NCBI GenBank assembly: GCA_030849805.1
Contig: JASANZ010002272.1
Location: forward strand, 1 to 64,000
From: Sergeia podlipaevii
Lineage: Eukaryota > Euglenozoa > Kinetoplastea > Trypanosomatida > Trypanosomatidae
Reading direction: 5' to 3'
Length of the DNA stretch: 64,000 nt
Shown here piece by piece: positions 35,172 through 45,138 of this stretch. The position numbers and the translations under genes were made by a program. Each line of letters opens with the position of its first letter. Within the stretch, counting starts at the first letter, position 1. The notes under the pieces are model-generated. The model worked only from the letters and a program-made list of their open reading frames with translations, did not search any database and was not told the origin of the DNA.

Positions 35172-37421
35172 ATGTCAACCATGAAGTCTGGTTTTTTCTT
35201 GCCCATGGTGGGCCTCTTCTTTGCTGCCTTTTTGTATTGGATCGCTGCGGTTGTGGTCCTTCTGCTGCGTATGACAATCCCGGAGTTCCGGTCACTCACG
35301 GAGTACGGAGGCCGCGTGTGCTCCTCCCTTTCGAAAGGTTCCTCAGGTTCACAAGGAAAAAGTGGTGCTGTGGTATCTGAGAATGCAAAGCAACAGAAAA
35401 GGAAGGGATACTTTCTAATTTTGGTGAAAGGGTTGCAGGTATTGGGAAATTCTATTTTGGGAAGGACACGCGTGAGCCGTAAAGGCGGCTTCAGCGCCTT
35501 TTACGCCACCGGCTTGATCACGTGCTTTTTGCTGTTTTGTACATCAGGATCCACCCCGTGCGGCGAGGTGGCGGCTCTCAGCGTGCGCGCACACATGCTG
35601 AACGAGACCAACGTTACCCTTATCATCAAGGGACACGATGAAGCAAGCCCTGATGGATTTAGCAGTCGGAAGGGATTTGCTTCCAGCAGAAAGAGGCTGC
35701 GGGGACAAGCAGTCCAGGCTCAACTGCACGAGGAACGAGTCCGTGCTGAGCGATGGAGTGACTTTTTAGGGAATCACCGAAATGTCCGCCAGTCACCTTT
35801 TGCTTTTGAGGGTAAGCTTCGAAATGAGAGCATTGCACTACAGGCTACTGCTTGGTTTGAGGAAGATTTGGTAGCGTGCGAGGCATACGTAGCGCCACTG
35901 AGCACTGTGGAGTGGATGCCCCTTCTTGCCTTTGCGCTTCACTGCTTGATTCGCCTTCTTGAGTGCCTTGTAGTCCAGAAGTTTCGCGGCGGAGGCGAGG
36001 ACACGATGACGCTCTTTGCCGCTGTCTCAGGCTGCACGTTCTATGTCGTCGCAGCGGTGTCATGCAGCATGAACTTGTTCCGCGCGTATCGACAATGGGA
36101 CGCTGTGGTTGCCTTTGCAACTGGAGGTCTCTTTGCCGGACTGCCCGAGAGGCGTAGTGGCGGCGATATGGCGTTTAGCGGTGGCGGAGAGGGAGGTAGC
36201 GGTACTGTTGCTGCTGCAGCTGCAGGCTACGCCGTTGGTCCCCCGTTGCCTCCTCGTTTCTCGAGGCTTGTCACGATGCAGATTCCAATCCAGTCGCGCA
36301 TTTTTCTTGACAAGGAGCACCCATCGCTGTTGCAGGCCACAGTGGAGCGTCTTGCATCCATCTCCCCCTATCATGTCCCCTTTGTTTGCTGTGTCGTGCT
36401 CTTTGTGCTTCATCTTGTCGTGCAGGCGGTGCAGGCCGCGCACCATGATGTGCTAGCTCGGTTGAGGAGGTTGGGCCCTGGTGCGCAGGTGCAAGCCCCG
36501 CTTTACACGCGCACAGAGATGCTGCTAGAGCGCCTGAGGCGTGATGTGGCACCATACGTTGGCGTATCAGAGCGTGTGGCTCAGAGGCATGATAGTAGCG
36601 ACACGAAGTTGATTCTTCGCCGCGGCGCTGGCGTGGACATGGCGGGCATCTTATCAGGGTCGGTGGGCAAGGAGGAGGCACATCCTGAGAGGCCCACGAG
36701 CTCAGAGGCTGGCGTACCAGACAGTGTTCCTACTTCGTCTGTTGTGGCGGATGCATCGACGATGCGCAGGCGGGTTACTGAGAAAGAAGAGAGGGAGGGG
36801 CATGATGGCAACAACAGCGACGGCGGGTATGTTCCACAGCGCCACAGGCAGCTTCCTGTTGCGCCGACGACGGATTTGATGACGGACCGGCGTGTGTGGG
36901 AGTACCACTTCCCTTACACGATGCTTTTTCAGTGGGTACTGGAGCCACACTACTTGTGCGAGATGCTGATGTACGTGATGAACCTCGGCATGATTGTCGT
37001 ACTCGTTGCTTACGGCTACGGCTCCCCTGCGGCCACTTTTAAAGACGCCCAATACTTACCTGCAGTGCTCCTCCCTACGACTGGACTGCAATCTGTGGTG
37101 GTGCTGCAAATTGCAACTGCGTGCGGTGTGCTTGCCTTCACCGTGTTCAATCTTTCCATCACAGCGAGTGAGCATCGCGCGTTTTGGACGTACTTGAACG
37201 ATACGCGTGAGGTGCTGCTTCTGCTCGCACAAGCAAAGATTGGCACTGCGCCGCCTTTATACCCTGACAGCGGCGAAGATGAGGATGGCCAGGATGCTTC
37301 TCTTCTGGAGGTTGTGGATGCGGACAAGGAAGTGCAGGAAGCACGCTACCAGCGCGATCTGCAGCGATTGCTGCGATGCGAGCTGGTGCCAGAGTGGAAC
37401 TTGATAGTGAGAATATGGTAG
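35172..37421 (+). CDS. Polyprenol reductase/steroid 5-alpha-reductase-like membrane protein
   Basis: 749 residues from the ATG at 35172. It is a multi-span membrane protein: a first span at about residues 10-35, another around 105-120, then a region RLLECLVVQKF resembling the human SRD5A3 segment RLFECLYVSVF. The C-terminal part carries LEPHYLCEMLMY (Pro592-His593-Tyr594, Glu597), like the SPHYLAEI segment of polyprenol reductases. Then comes NLSITASEHRAFW with His668 at the place of the family's C-terminal His. The family reduces polyprenol to dolichol, needed for N-glycosylation and GPI anchors in the ER. It is more than twice the usual length because of a soluble insert between about 440 and 570 (Arg/Ser/Glu-rich) and an early Ser/Gly/Lys-rich loop. 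The ending after His668 is also unusually long and acidic. Confidence 0.65.
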   Translation: MSTMKSGFFLPMVGLFFAAFLYWIAAVVVLLLRMTIPEFRSLTEYGGRVCSSLSKGSSGSQGKSGAVVSENAKQQKRKGYFLILVKGLQVLGNSILGRTRVSRKGGFSAFYATGLITCFLLFCTSGSTPCGEVAALSVRAHMLNETNVTLIIKGHDEASPDGFSSRKGFASSRKRLRGQAVQAQLHEERVRAERWSDFLGNHRNVRQSPFAFEGKLRNESIALQATAWFEEDLVACEAYVAPLSTVEWMPLLAFALHCLIRLLECLVVQKFRGGGEDTMTLFAAVSGCTFYVVAAVSCSMNLFRAYRQWDAVVAFATGGLFAGLPERRSGGDMAFSGGGEGGSGTVAAAAAGYAVGPPLPPRFSRLVTMQIPIQSRIFLDKEHPSLLQATVERLASISPYHVPFVCCVVLFVLHLVVQAVQAAHHDVLARLRRLGPGAQVQAPLYTRTEMLLERLRRDVAPYVGVSERVAQRHDSSDTKLILRRGAGVDMAGILSGSVGKEEAHPERPTSSEAGVPDSVPTSSVVADASTMRRRVTEKEEREGHDGNNSDGGYVPQRHRQLPVAPTTDLMTDRRVWEYHFPYTMLFQWVLEPHYLCEMLMYVMNLGMIVVLVAYGYGSPAATFKDAQYLPAVLLPTTGLQSVVVLQIATACGVLAFTVFNLSITASEHRAFWTYLNDTREVLLLLAQAKIGTAPPLYPDSGEDEDGQDASLLEVVDADKEVQEARYQRDLQRLLRCELVPEWNLIVRIW

Positions 37422-38221
37422 TATTACCGTAAGAGTTCAAAAACCTCTCTCCCTTCCTTCTCTTCTACTGCTCCTGTGAGGAAAGCAAAAACAAAATGTT
37501 GCTTGAAGAGAGAGAAACGTAGGGGCTTGTTACTCGCTCATTTTTTTGTGTTTTTTTTTCTTCATTTTCCCTTTACGACTCAATGAAAGAAAAGAAGCCG
37601 ATTATACGACGGATGTACAGGATATATTATATGTGTCTTTGCTTGAGTATTGCTATCAAAAAAGAAAAAAAAAGAATGTAAACTATTTTGAAACTGCTTG
37701 GAACGAGCTATCTATACTTTTTTATTTTAAGCTGCTGTTTTCACTTTACAAGGACGACTACCAAACTAATTTGAATAATTAGTCCCATCTTATTGCTGAG
37801 TTCTGGGTGAATAATTTCTGTCTTGGTATTTTCTTTTTTTTTTTGCGGGTAAGTTTTTTTTTTTTTTTTGTCTTTGGTGTTACACACACACTCTCTCTCT
37901 TTCTCTCTGTCCATCTCTTATATTTCCCTCCTTCTTTTTATTTGGTTCTCTTTCAGAAGGGGGTTTTTGGAGAGAACGAAAAGTGTGTGGAAGAGAAAAG
38001 GAACACCCATTCTTTTTGAGGTGTGTGGGTGGGTTGTGATTGGGCTTGCTTTCTATTGCACCTTAAACAAGCGTATCTAGTGTGTAGCACAGTAGTTGAG
38101 GTGGTAGGGGGGAGGGCACCAGAGGCGGCACCTACATTAGCTTTATCTACATCTATATACATGCTTCACTGAAAGGGAGCCAAAAAAAAAAAATAGAAAG
38201 AGTTATTCATTGTAGGAAAGG
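37422..38221. other. Spacer before the PPR-like gene
   Basis: T- and TC-rich spacer. No gene recognised. A long pyrimidine stretch ends in TTTCAG at 37951-37956, and a second possible acceptor lies closer to the ATG. Confidence 0.6.
37922..37956 (+). promoter_or_regulatory. Predicted trans-splice acceptor for the PPR-like gene
   Basis: An extended pyrimidine-rich tract ends in TCTCTTTCAG, AG at 37955-37956. Confidence 0.55.
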
Positions 38222-40381
38222 ATGCCGTCTTTTGGTTCAGGCTATACCTTCGCGGAGTTTCTCAAGCGCCTCGAGCGCAGCCCAGCCACACACATGGCCC
38301 CCCTGTATCACGAACATCGTGAGCTCTTTGTGCACCGTCCCGACATGTTTTCCAAGGCAATCATGTCCATTAGCTGGGAAAAGGGTCTCTCTTTACTACA
38401 GGTAGCTTACTATTCTCAACCGATCGCTGTTGAAACGTACCGCGCTGTTCTGGCTCGCATGCTGCTGCATAACCGACATATTGCAGAGAAGCGGAGTGCA
38501 GGAGCTCCGGTTCCGTGGAAAGCAGCTCTCTCTCTTTACTCAGAGGCAGTGCTCGCCCATGGAACGAGTCTCCCTACGAGAGTAGCCGTCTCGACTCTGA
38601 GACTGATGGCTCCACAGAGACAGTGGGCCGCCTCCATTGGTATTCTCAAGTTGGCCCAGGCGAATGGGCAAATGACACGCCCGATGCTTGTGGATGCTGC
38701 GCGGGCGTGTGCGACTGACGCGGCGTGGGAGAAGGCTTTAGTGCTGTTGATGCGAGCGCACGAAGAGGACCCGAAGCTGCTCAGCGACAGCATTCAGAGC
38801 CTTCGCCCTCTAGGCACAGATGCGCTTACACTTATGGAGCGGAGTGAATCTCTCCTTGATAGTTCAGTCCCCGGTGGTCCAACAGCTGAGCAATGGCATA
38901 TCATTGAGGTGCTAAATGATGTTGTGGCTGCCGTGCCCGCATCTGTCGCGCTGCAGCACCCATTGTGTCGTTCATACCTCACCCATCTTGTAGCGAGCAC
39001 CGTGCTGCAGCCAGAAACAAAAACGAAATTGCTGGCAACTGCAATTGCTCTGTTGCCCTGGCAGACCGCGCTTCAGCTGCTAGTTACGTGCACGGAGCCT
39101 GAGCTGGCCACTAATGAGGAGTGGCTGGCGATTACGGGCGGCAGCAGTGCCTCACTGCCTTCTGGGTTTGCTAGTGACGTTGGCGCGAAGGAGGACGTGG
39201 AAGAAACGGTCGCTTCTCACGTTTCCAGCAGCCCACAATCTTCTCTTGTCAGTCAGGACAATATGCAGAAGAAGAAGGCAGCGACTGTGACTGGTTCGCT
39301 TCATGAGCGCTTGCGATGGCTCCAGTGTTCCCCTGGCACTGCCGCGGCGATGGTGGCTGTGATGGTGTCTAAGCTGCCTGACGCTCAAAGCGCGGCTTCC
39401 TTTATTGAAGACACACTACGTGCTGGGGAGGCTGAACGAGAAGGGGCTGTTGCTGCTGCCGCGCCTGGGAGTGAAGGCGGCAGTGGCTTGGGCTCTTTCT
39501 CGGATGCTGCTGCTTCTGCGACCGCGATTGTTCGTCATCCTGCAGTGTTACACGCGTTGCTACGGAAGTGCGCAGAGACCACCATCACCACCGCTCATAC
39601 TCCAACTGGGCAATCATCAGCGAATCTTACCGCTCCTGCTTATTCTATTGCGACTGCAGTATTGCTTGAGCAGTGCGGCCCTCACTTGGCGACGCCAACG
39701 GATGTGCTCAGCCGCCTGGTAGTTCAACTGCGTCAAGCGAAGAAGGCGTCGTTCGTAGTGCGTGTACTTCAGGAGCACATTGTGCCGACCCAGAGCACTC
39801 TCACCGCACCCGCGCTGCAAGCAGTGATGGACTGCGTCTTGGCTCACAATCGTGCAGTGCGGAGGGTGCTGTTGGACGAACCGAAGAAGGTCATGGAGGG
39901 CGAGAGCGCAAATGGGAAGGGTTCTTCAATCCGTGCAATTACTGCGGATCAGAAGTGTGTGCACTGGCTCTCTGCGCTCAGCTGGGCTTTGGACCTTCAA
40001 GCACCAACGGAGGAGTCCCGCGTCGTGAAGACGGGAACTGGACCATCCAGTGGTGCTGTGGCGCATTCACCAGTGCAAGTCGTTGCCGCGGAGAAATCTC
40101 TTTCTGCTGCGATGCTGAGCTCTCTTATTGCTATATGCGTTGATGCGGGCAGCCCTCAGGGGGCACTCAGGGCAATGGGTTATGCTCGCAGGGTGGGCAA
40201 GGTGGAGTTGACACTGGCGGACGAGATACGCGCGGTGCTGTATTGCATGGCGTACGATCGGCCTTACGAGGCGGAAGCGATAGTGACGCAGGCTGAGCGC
40301 AATCATGGCAAAGCGAAGGCGGCACCGCTGCGAGAGCTCCTCTCTGCAGCACAGATTGCGAAGGTTCGCGAGCAACAATGA
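38222..40381 (+). CDS. PPR-like helical-repeat protein, probably mitochondrial
   Basis: 719 residues from ATG 38222. Repeated helix pairs of about 35 residues with 'W..A...L' cores are visible: VPWKAALSLYSEAVL, then RQWAASIGILKLA, then AAWEKALVLLMRA, and later LPWQTALQLLV. The C-terminal block (SSLIAICVDAGSPQGAL) is also repeat-like. Trypanosomatids have many such pentatricopeptide-like proteins in mitochondrial RNA processing and ribosomes, so that is the likely setting. The N-terminus has no clear presequence. Low-complexity linkers occur near 325-345 and 400-430. Which RNA or complex it serves cannot be told from the sequence. Confidence 0.7.
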   Translation: MPSFGSGYTFAEFLKRLERSPATHMAPLYHEHRELFVHRPDMFSKAIMSISWEKGLSLLQVAYYSQPIAVETYRAVLARMLLHNRHIAEKRSAGAPVPWKAALSLYSEAVLAHGTSLPTRVAVSTLRLMAPQRQWAASIGILKLAQANGQMTRPMLVDAARACATDAAWEKALVLLMRAHEEDPKLLSDSIQSLRPLGTDALTLMERSESLLDSSVPGGPTAEQWHIIEVLNDVVAAVPASVALQHPLCRSYLTHLVASTVLQPETKTKLLATAIALLPWQTALQLLVTCTEPELATNEEWLAITGGSSASLPSGFASDVGAKEDVEETVASHVSSSPQSSLVSQDNMQKKKAATVTGSLHERLRWLQCSPGTAAAMVAVMVSKLPDAQSAASFIEDTLRAGEAEREGAVAAAAPGSEGGSGLGSFSDAAASATAIVRHPAVLHALLRKCAETTITTAHTPTGQSSANLTAPAYSIATAVLLEQCGPHLATPTDVLSRLVVQLRQAKKASFVVRVLQEHIVPTQSTLTAPALQAVMDCVLAHNRAVRRVLLDEPKKVMEGESANGKGSSIRAITADQKCVHWLSALSWALDLQAPTEESRVVKTGTGPSSGAVAHSPVQVVAAEKSLSAAMLSSLIAICVDAGSPQGALRAMGYARRVGKVELTLADEIRAVLYCMAYDRPYEAEAIVTQAERNHGKAKAAPLRELLSAAQIAKVREQQ

Positions 40382-41034
40382 TTACTGGTACTATTGATGG
40401 TGATGCCTGCTTTTAAACTTCTTCTGTCTTCTTGCCGTTACTTGAAGGAAAGAGGACTTTTCTTCGATTTCCGATTTGCTTTTTTTTTTTGGCATTGTTG
40501 TTGTTACTGTTCACAGATCTCTACGCTAACCTGAGGGCATGAATTTTTCTATTTTCTTTTTTATATATTTGAATGGACACTTAAATGAGGAAGGAGATTA
40601 TGGAGTGGGGATAGTGATGCTGCTAAACGCATCCCCCCCTTTTCTCCCATCTTTTTTTTTACTTCACACACCTCGTTTGTCCACGTTCGTGCGTTAACTT
40701 GCGAGATAATTTCCGACCCTTCTCAGTACTGGTGAAGCGTAAATGAATGGCTTCTATCTTTTATAACTCTTTTTTTCTTTACTCAAATTGTATGGCACTT
40801 CTTTCTTTTTTTTTTGTATATCTTTGATATTGCTATTTTTTTTTCTTTTGCATTTTTCTTATCTCATTGTAAATACGTATGTGTCTATATTGATAGGTAC
40901 GACGTGTGTTAAACCATTGTAGTGAGCCCTGCATTTTTCTTTTTTAGCAAGAAAAGGAAAAAGGGGACAAAGTATTTGGGATATCCAAAGTTGAATTTTT
41001 TATTTTCACCATATCGCATACCAAAAAAAAAAAA
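40382..41034. other. Spacer before MIC10
   Basis: T-rich spacer; no gene recognised. The acceptor for MIC10 is TTTTTAG at 40941-40947. Confidence 0.65.
40932..40947 (+). promoter_or_regulatory. Predicted trans-splice acceptor for MIC10
   Basis: CATTTTTCTTTTTTAG with AG at 40946-40947, 88 nt upstream of the ATG. Confidence 0.65.
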
Positions 41035-41355
41035 ATGCCCTCCAATAGTGCGACCGAGACCTCTGCTGCGCCTGTTCCTCAGGTTTCCGTAGACGAAAAG
41101 TGGGATCATTCTCTCGAGACCTTTATGCGCAAGTCCACCATTGCGTTTGCGATAGGCATTTTACCTGCCCTACTGCTCGCCCGTAGCTCTGCGGCTCGAG
41201 GGGCGATCGTTGCGTTGTGCACAGGGTTCGGCGGTGGCGTAGCGTATGGCGAAGCAAAGTACCTTTTTGACTACAACGTCATGTTCGAAAAGCGCAATCT
41301 TATTCGCATTGAGCTCAGTGGTAGTGGTGAGAAGGATAGCAAAGCGATTCAGTAG
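41035..41355 (+). CDS. MIC10: MICOS complex subunit MIC10
   Basis: 106 residues from ATG 41035, which follows an A-rich tract. The MIC10 core is clear: DEKWDHSLETFMRK (20-33) matches the family's 'KWD.cL' motif. Then come two short spans: one at about 36-49 and one with glycine-rich GFGGGVAYGEA (64-74), the oligomerisation motif that lets MIC10 bend the inner mitochondrial membrane at crista junctions. A short linker with Arg50 and Arg55 separates the spans. The N-terminal 19 residues and the tail after residue 80 are longer than in the human protein. Kinetoplastids carry two MIC10 paralogues; which one this is cannot be said. Confidence 0.88.
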   Translation: MPSNSATETSAAPVPQVSVDEKWDHSLETFMRKSTIAFAIGILPALLLARSSAARGAIVALCTGFGGGVAYGEAKYLFDYNVMFEKRNLIRIELSGSGEKDSKAIQ

Positions 41356-41874
41356 TAAGGTTAGTGGCGGGCTGAGTATATGTTGGAGGATTCACAGGTA
41401 GTTATTTATCTTATCTTCTTTTTTATTCCTTTACTGAATGCGGGGTGAAGGGGAGGAAAAAACAAAATCAGCACATAAGACGATATTTCATATGCCAAGT
41501 AAAAGAAATGATATCTGAGGATTTTTCTTATGAGAAAGTGAAACCTCTTGATACATGATAAAAAAAGCGATACCTTACGATATCATGCCGCAGTTGCCAT
41601 TACTAGCTCATTTTTTTCAAAACTTCTATGGGATTATTTGATGTCACAATGAACTTCTTTCCCATCGTTTGTATGTACTTTCTTCTTCTTCGTTGTTTTT
41701 ATTTTTGTTTGTCTTGGCAGCTACCGTAGACAATTATTTTTTTTTGATAGCTCAGTTGGATCGACAAACTGACATACAAAATCAGCGTTGGAACTTCACC
41801 AAAATAACTTGTTGAAGAATTTTTTTTTCTACTTAGTATTATCTGTTTCAGTGTATTTCTTGTATTCTGCTCAG
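41356..41874. other. Spacer between MIC10 and the gene at 41875
   Basis: T-rich spacer with no gene recognised. The following frame opens at a TTG (41788), but a splice acceptor at 41835-41836 lies inside that extension. Confidence 0.65.
41820..41836 (+). promoter_or_regulatory. Predicted trans-splice acceptor that fixes the ATG at 41875
   Basis: Nine T residues, then CTACTTAG with AG at 41835-41836, 38 nt before the ATG. Confidence 0.65.
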
Positions 41875-42462
41875 ATGTCCTCCACGGTCTCTTCCGTTGA
41901 ATGCAGTGGCGGGCCTAGAGTGACCTCGATCTTTGTGTCTTTTCAGGAGCGTGCCTCGCGCGGACTAGTACGCGTACAGACCACTATTTCAAACGCTATT
42001 GGCGGGAGGAATTCCTTTTTGGCGCTTCGTCGTGCCATTGCAGTTGCGGCGTGCTTGATTGCAGCTGCAGCCGCCTTTTCGTATTTCAGTCGTCTGCGAA
42101 ACAGCGCTCGAAAGTTGGATGACGGACGCGGTAGGCATGTTGATCTGAGCAATGAGACCGCTCTCAGTAAGTCCGCTGCTGCTCTATCTGCTTCTGCGAC
42201 CCGTCACGCTGGAGCATCAAGGGCCGTTTCTGCATCTCCCAGCAGCCGCAGCGCTCCACTGCCTTCAGTGAGTGGTGTCTCAGAAAACGGCAACGCCTCA
42301 GTGAATGAGAGCAGCACTTCTAGTGCTTCCATTATGGATAAACTTAACCAGCTGCTTGACGACGTGCATAGAAATCATGGAGAAATCAAGAAGGGTGTGA
42401 GCGCGATTCGCCAAGATAGGGAAGTGAGTTTACGTGCAATGAGCGAGATTCGCGGAGACTGA
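41875..42462 (+). CDS. Hypothetical single-span protein, 195 aa
   Basis: It starts at ATG 41875. The upstream TTG extension is removed by the predicted splice site. There is one Ala-rich hydrophobic segment at about residues 53-70 (AIAVAACLIAAAAAFSYF), preceded by Arg residues. A Ser/Ala-rich disordered region follows (about 95-155). The C-terminus is a short amphipathic helix (IMDKLNQLLDDVHRNHGEIKK). I do not recognise it. The arrangement suggests a membrane-anchored adaptor with its coiled-coil end in the soluble phase. Organelle unknown. Confidence 0.65.
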   Translation: MSSTVSSVECSGGPRVTSIFVSFQERASRGLVRVQTTISNAIGGRNSFLALRRAIAVAACLIAAAAAFSYFSRLRNSARKLDDGRGRHVDLSNETALSKSAAALSASATRHAGASRAVSASPSSRSAPLPSVSGVSENGNASVNESSTSSASIMDKLNQLLDDVHRNHGEIKKGVSAIRQDREVSLRAMSEIRGD

Positions 42463-43723
42463 GTAACAGAGAGAGAGAGATGTTCTTTTTTTTTTTTTTT
42501 GAATCACTTCAAATGGTGTGAGTTACTTGGGGAGTAGGTGGCGCAATACAAAAAAATATGAGTATATATATTTAAATACTTGCTTTCCACTCTTTCCCTA
42601 AAATTGATCCTGCTTTTTTTTTTCTCTGCCATGTTGCTTATGTGTGCGGAGATATGTAGAAGCGGAAAAAAAAGAACGCGCTCACGTACGAGATGTCTTT
42701 GAGGAGGAGATAGTTAGATACATGCCAATAGCTTTCATTCATTTTTTTTTTTTTTTTTTTTAAAAGAATCTTTGCCTTCTTTTTTTGAGAATGCATGTTG
42801 TTGATATTATTGTCCTGCTAGCCGCTAGAAGAAAGTGGAGAGTTTCTTTTCTCCCTTTAAGAAAAAATGCATTATTCTCACTTCTGAAAGTTGAAGAGTC
42901 AACTCATCTTTTTTTTTTTTATTATATATATGAGAACTCTCTACACAAAACAATGATCAGCCATCGTTAAAGGGTTTAGCGGTTTCTTTTTTCTTTTTTT
43001 TTGGTATGGAAAAGGCGTTATTACCTTTACAGGCTTCCATAATTTTCTTTTTTTACACTATTATTTTGCTTTAGTAACCAATTTCGTTTTCTTTTTTTTT
43101 CCTTATATCTAGTAGACCATTGATTGTTTGCTATTCTTTCTTCCAAGTAGCACTTATTGAATCAATTGTTTTTTTTTTTTTAGTCGCTTATTATTATTAT
43201 TATTTTTTTTTTAATAATCTGGAATACAAATTGTTATCTTATGTTTGAATGTATTGATTTCACGGTAGTGTTTTTGCACAGCAGCTATCCGCTTTTTTTC
43301 CCCCCCCCCCTTGCTTCTTGCGATGGGCTGCCCTTTCTTATATTTTACTTTTTTGAAATGGTCTGGGCAAGAAGAGGATGAGGTGCGATGTTGCAACTGT
43401 CACTGATGGGATGGTCTCTCCTTTTTTTTTTTTTTTTCACATGCCTTCGTTGAAGAAAATATGTGCTACTCAAAAAAAGGAAATGAAAAAAATGTAAAAA
43501 AAAACACACAATAATAATAATGACATTTTAATGCATCTGAAACTTTTTTTTTTTTCATTCATTCTGAACATAGAGCTTCTTCTATATATCCCAATTTTTT
43601 TTTTTCAAAATTGTGCTTTCGTTTCTTTGATAGCAATTCACATATAGCCTTTTGCTTTTTTTTTTTTTAAAAGAAGCATCAGAGGAAATTAGTATTATCC
43701 GTTTCTTTGTTATTGCTGCAAAG
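42463..43723. other. 1.26-kb spacer, no gene recognised
   Basis: Very T-rich with long poly-T runs (for example 42742-42760, 43420-43436) and A-rich patches near 43470-43520. Open frames are low-complexity. The acceptor for RPB11 may be AAAAG at 43669-43673. Confidence 0.6.
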
Positions 43724-44131
43724 ATGGCGATTCCTCATGGTATGCTGATTTACAACAATGACATCACCCCTGATAGTCTGGTGGACATGAAGGGTGACCA
43801 CAAGATCACTGAGGTGGTCGCTAGTACATTGCCCAATGCTTCTTTGTTCAAGCTGGAAAAGGAAGATCACACTGTGGCCAACTTGCTCCGCATGAAGCTG
43901 CATGAATCTCCTTACATACAAATTGCTGGGTACCGTGTGCCACATCCTACTCAGCATAGGGTGGAGCTTCGAGTGCAGACCTCCTCGGACGGCAGCGGAA
44001 GTGCTGTACCATCGCCTAAAGATGTTCTTCGTGAAGCGATAAACGGCTGTCTCGCAGATTTGCAGAACTTTGAGGGGCAGCTGCGTTCTGAGGCGCAGGC
44101 CAAGGGCCTTACTGTGAAGGAACCCTACTAA
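43724..44131 (+). CDS. RPB11: RNA polymerase II subunit RPB11
   Basis: 135 residues from ATG 43724. The frame upstream opens with a TTG in poly-T and is not coding. Hallmarks are NASLFKLEKEDHTVANLLR (the family's 'KEDHT.gNLLR' helix that dimerises with RPB3), then IAGYRVPHPTQHRVELRVQT, nearly identical in pattern to yeast and human RPB11 (AGYK.PHPL...I.RVQT). The last ~45 residues form the C-terminal helix (LREAINGCLADLQNFEGQL). RPB11 with RPB3 is the alpha-like assembly platform of polymerase II. Length is close to the usual ~115-120 plus short extensions. Confidence 0.93.
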   Translation: MAIPHGMLIYNNDITPDSLVDMKGDHKITEVVASTLPNASLFKLEKEDHTVANLLRMKLHESPYIQIAGYRVPHPTQHRVELRVQTSSDGSGSAVPSPKDVLREAINGCLADLQNFEGQLRSEAQAKGLTVKEPY

Positions 44132-45138
44132 GAGCTTCAGATCATCTGTTTTTGTTCCTTCCTCCACCCACTTATTGTTTGTGTTGCGCTTGTGTGATGG
44201 AAAAGGTGTGGATGGGAGACTCGTGGGGGCGTCGCGGTGCGCTAGGCACTTGTGTTGTTGACTTGTTAAAGTAGCTTAAATGATACATACAAAAAAGAAA
44301 CACTTGACACGTGACAGTTAGTAGGGCCAACGTGTGTCTTACTTCGATGACAGAAAGCATTTTGTTTATTAGTTCAGATACAGAGTTTTCTGAGCTTTTT
44401 TTCCCTTTATCTGTGGAAATTAACAAGAGATTTCTCTTTTGCCATTGTACGTGATTCTTTTCCCCTGTTTCTCTTCATATATATTTAAATAGCAGCACTA
44501 TTTTTTTTTCTACTTATACAGCTGTCTTGTTTTTCTTTTTTCTTTGTTAAAGCAACTAGATCTTGTATGTAGACGTGTGCGAAGTTAATACTCCCACAGT
44601 TTCTTTTTTTTTCTTACAGTTCTTGTTTGTTTCGCTGCGCTGCTAGAACAATTGTATCAAGAAGAAATAGCAGTCAAGAATACAGACAGACACACACGCA
44701 CATTGACTTTTGAGTTATCAAAAGAAAACCGTTTCGGAGCGTCTACTTTGTAGTCGCGCCAGTAGATAACAGTTTAAGTTCTTCTTTTCTTTTATGAACG
44801 TTTGATTTTTTTATTTTATTTTTTTATTATTTTTTATTATTATTTGCATTTATTCCATATCGGTGGCAGTGCTTTTTGAGATTGCATACACATATTGACG
44901 CACAATTATTTTTTTGTTTTGTTGTTGTTTTGTGTGTGTGTCCTGTGAACGAAAAAGAAAATACCCCCGACACGTCTATAAAGAAAAAAGGGACATTGTG
45001 TAGTTTACCAAAAAAAAAAGGTGCTCAGACAGACACACTCTACGGAAACAAAAAGCGTGTATTATTTGTTGTTTTGCGTATTTGAAGGATACACCTACTA
45101 GGAAAGAAAGAACGAAAGAAAAAAACAACAACAACAAA
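44132..45138. other. 1-kb spacer before the first DGAT2 giant
   Basis: Spacer with long pyrimidine tracts, T/A-rich near 44800-44850. An acceptor CTTACAG is at 44613-44619, and others are possible closer to the gene. The following frame opens at TTG 45082, but the ATG is at 45139 after a CAACAACAACAAA leader. Confidence 0.6.
44600..44619 (+). promoter_or_regulatory. Possible trans-splice acceptor for the DGAT2 giant A
   Basis: TTTCTTTTTTTTTCTTACAG, AG at 44618-44619. Strong by sequence but 520 nt from the ATG, so a nearer site may be used. Confidence 0.4.
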
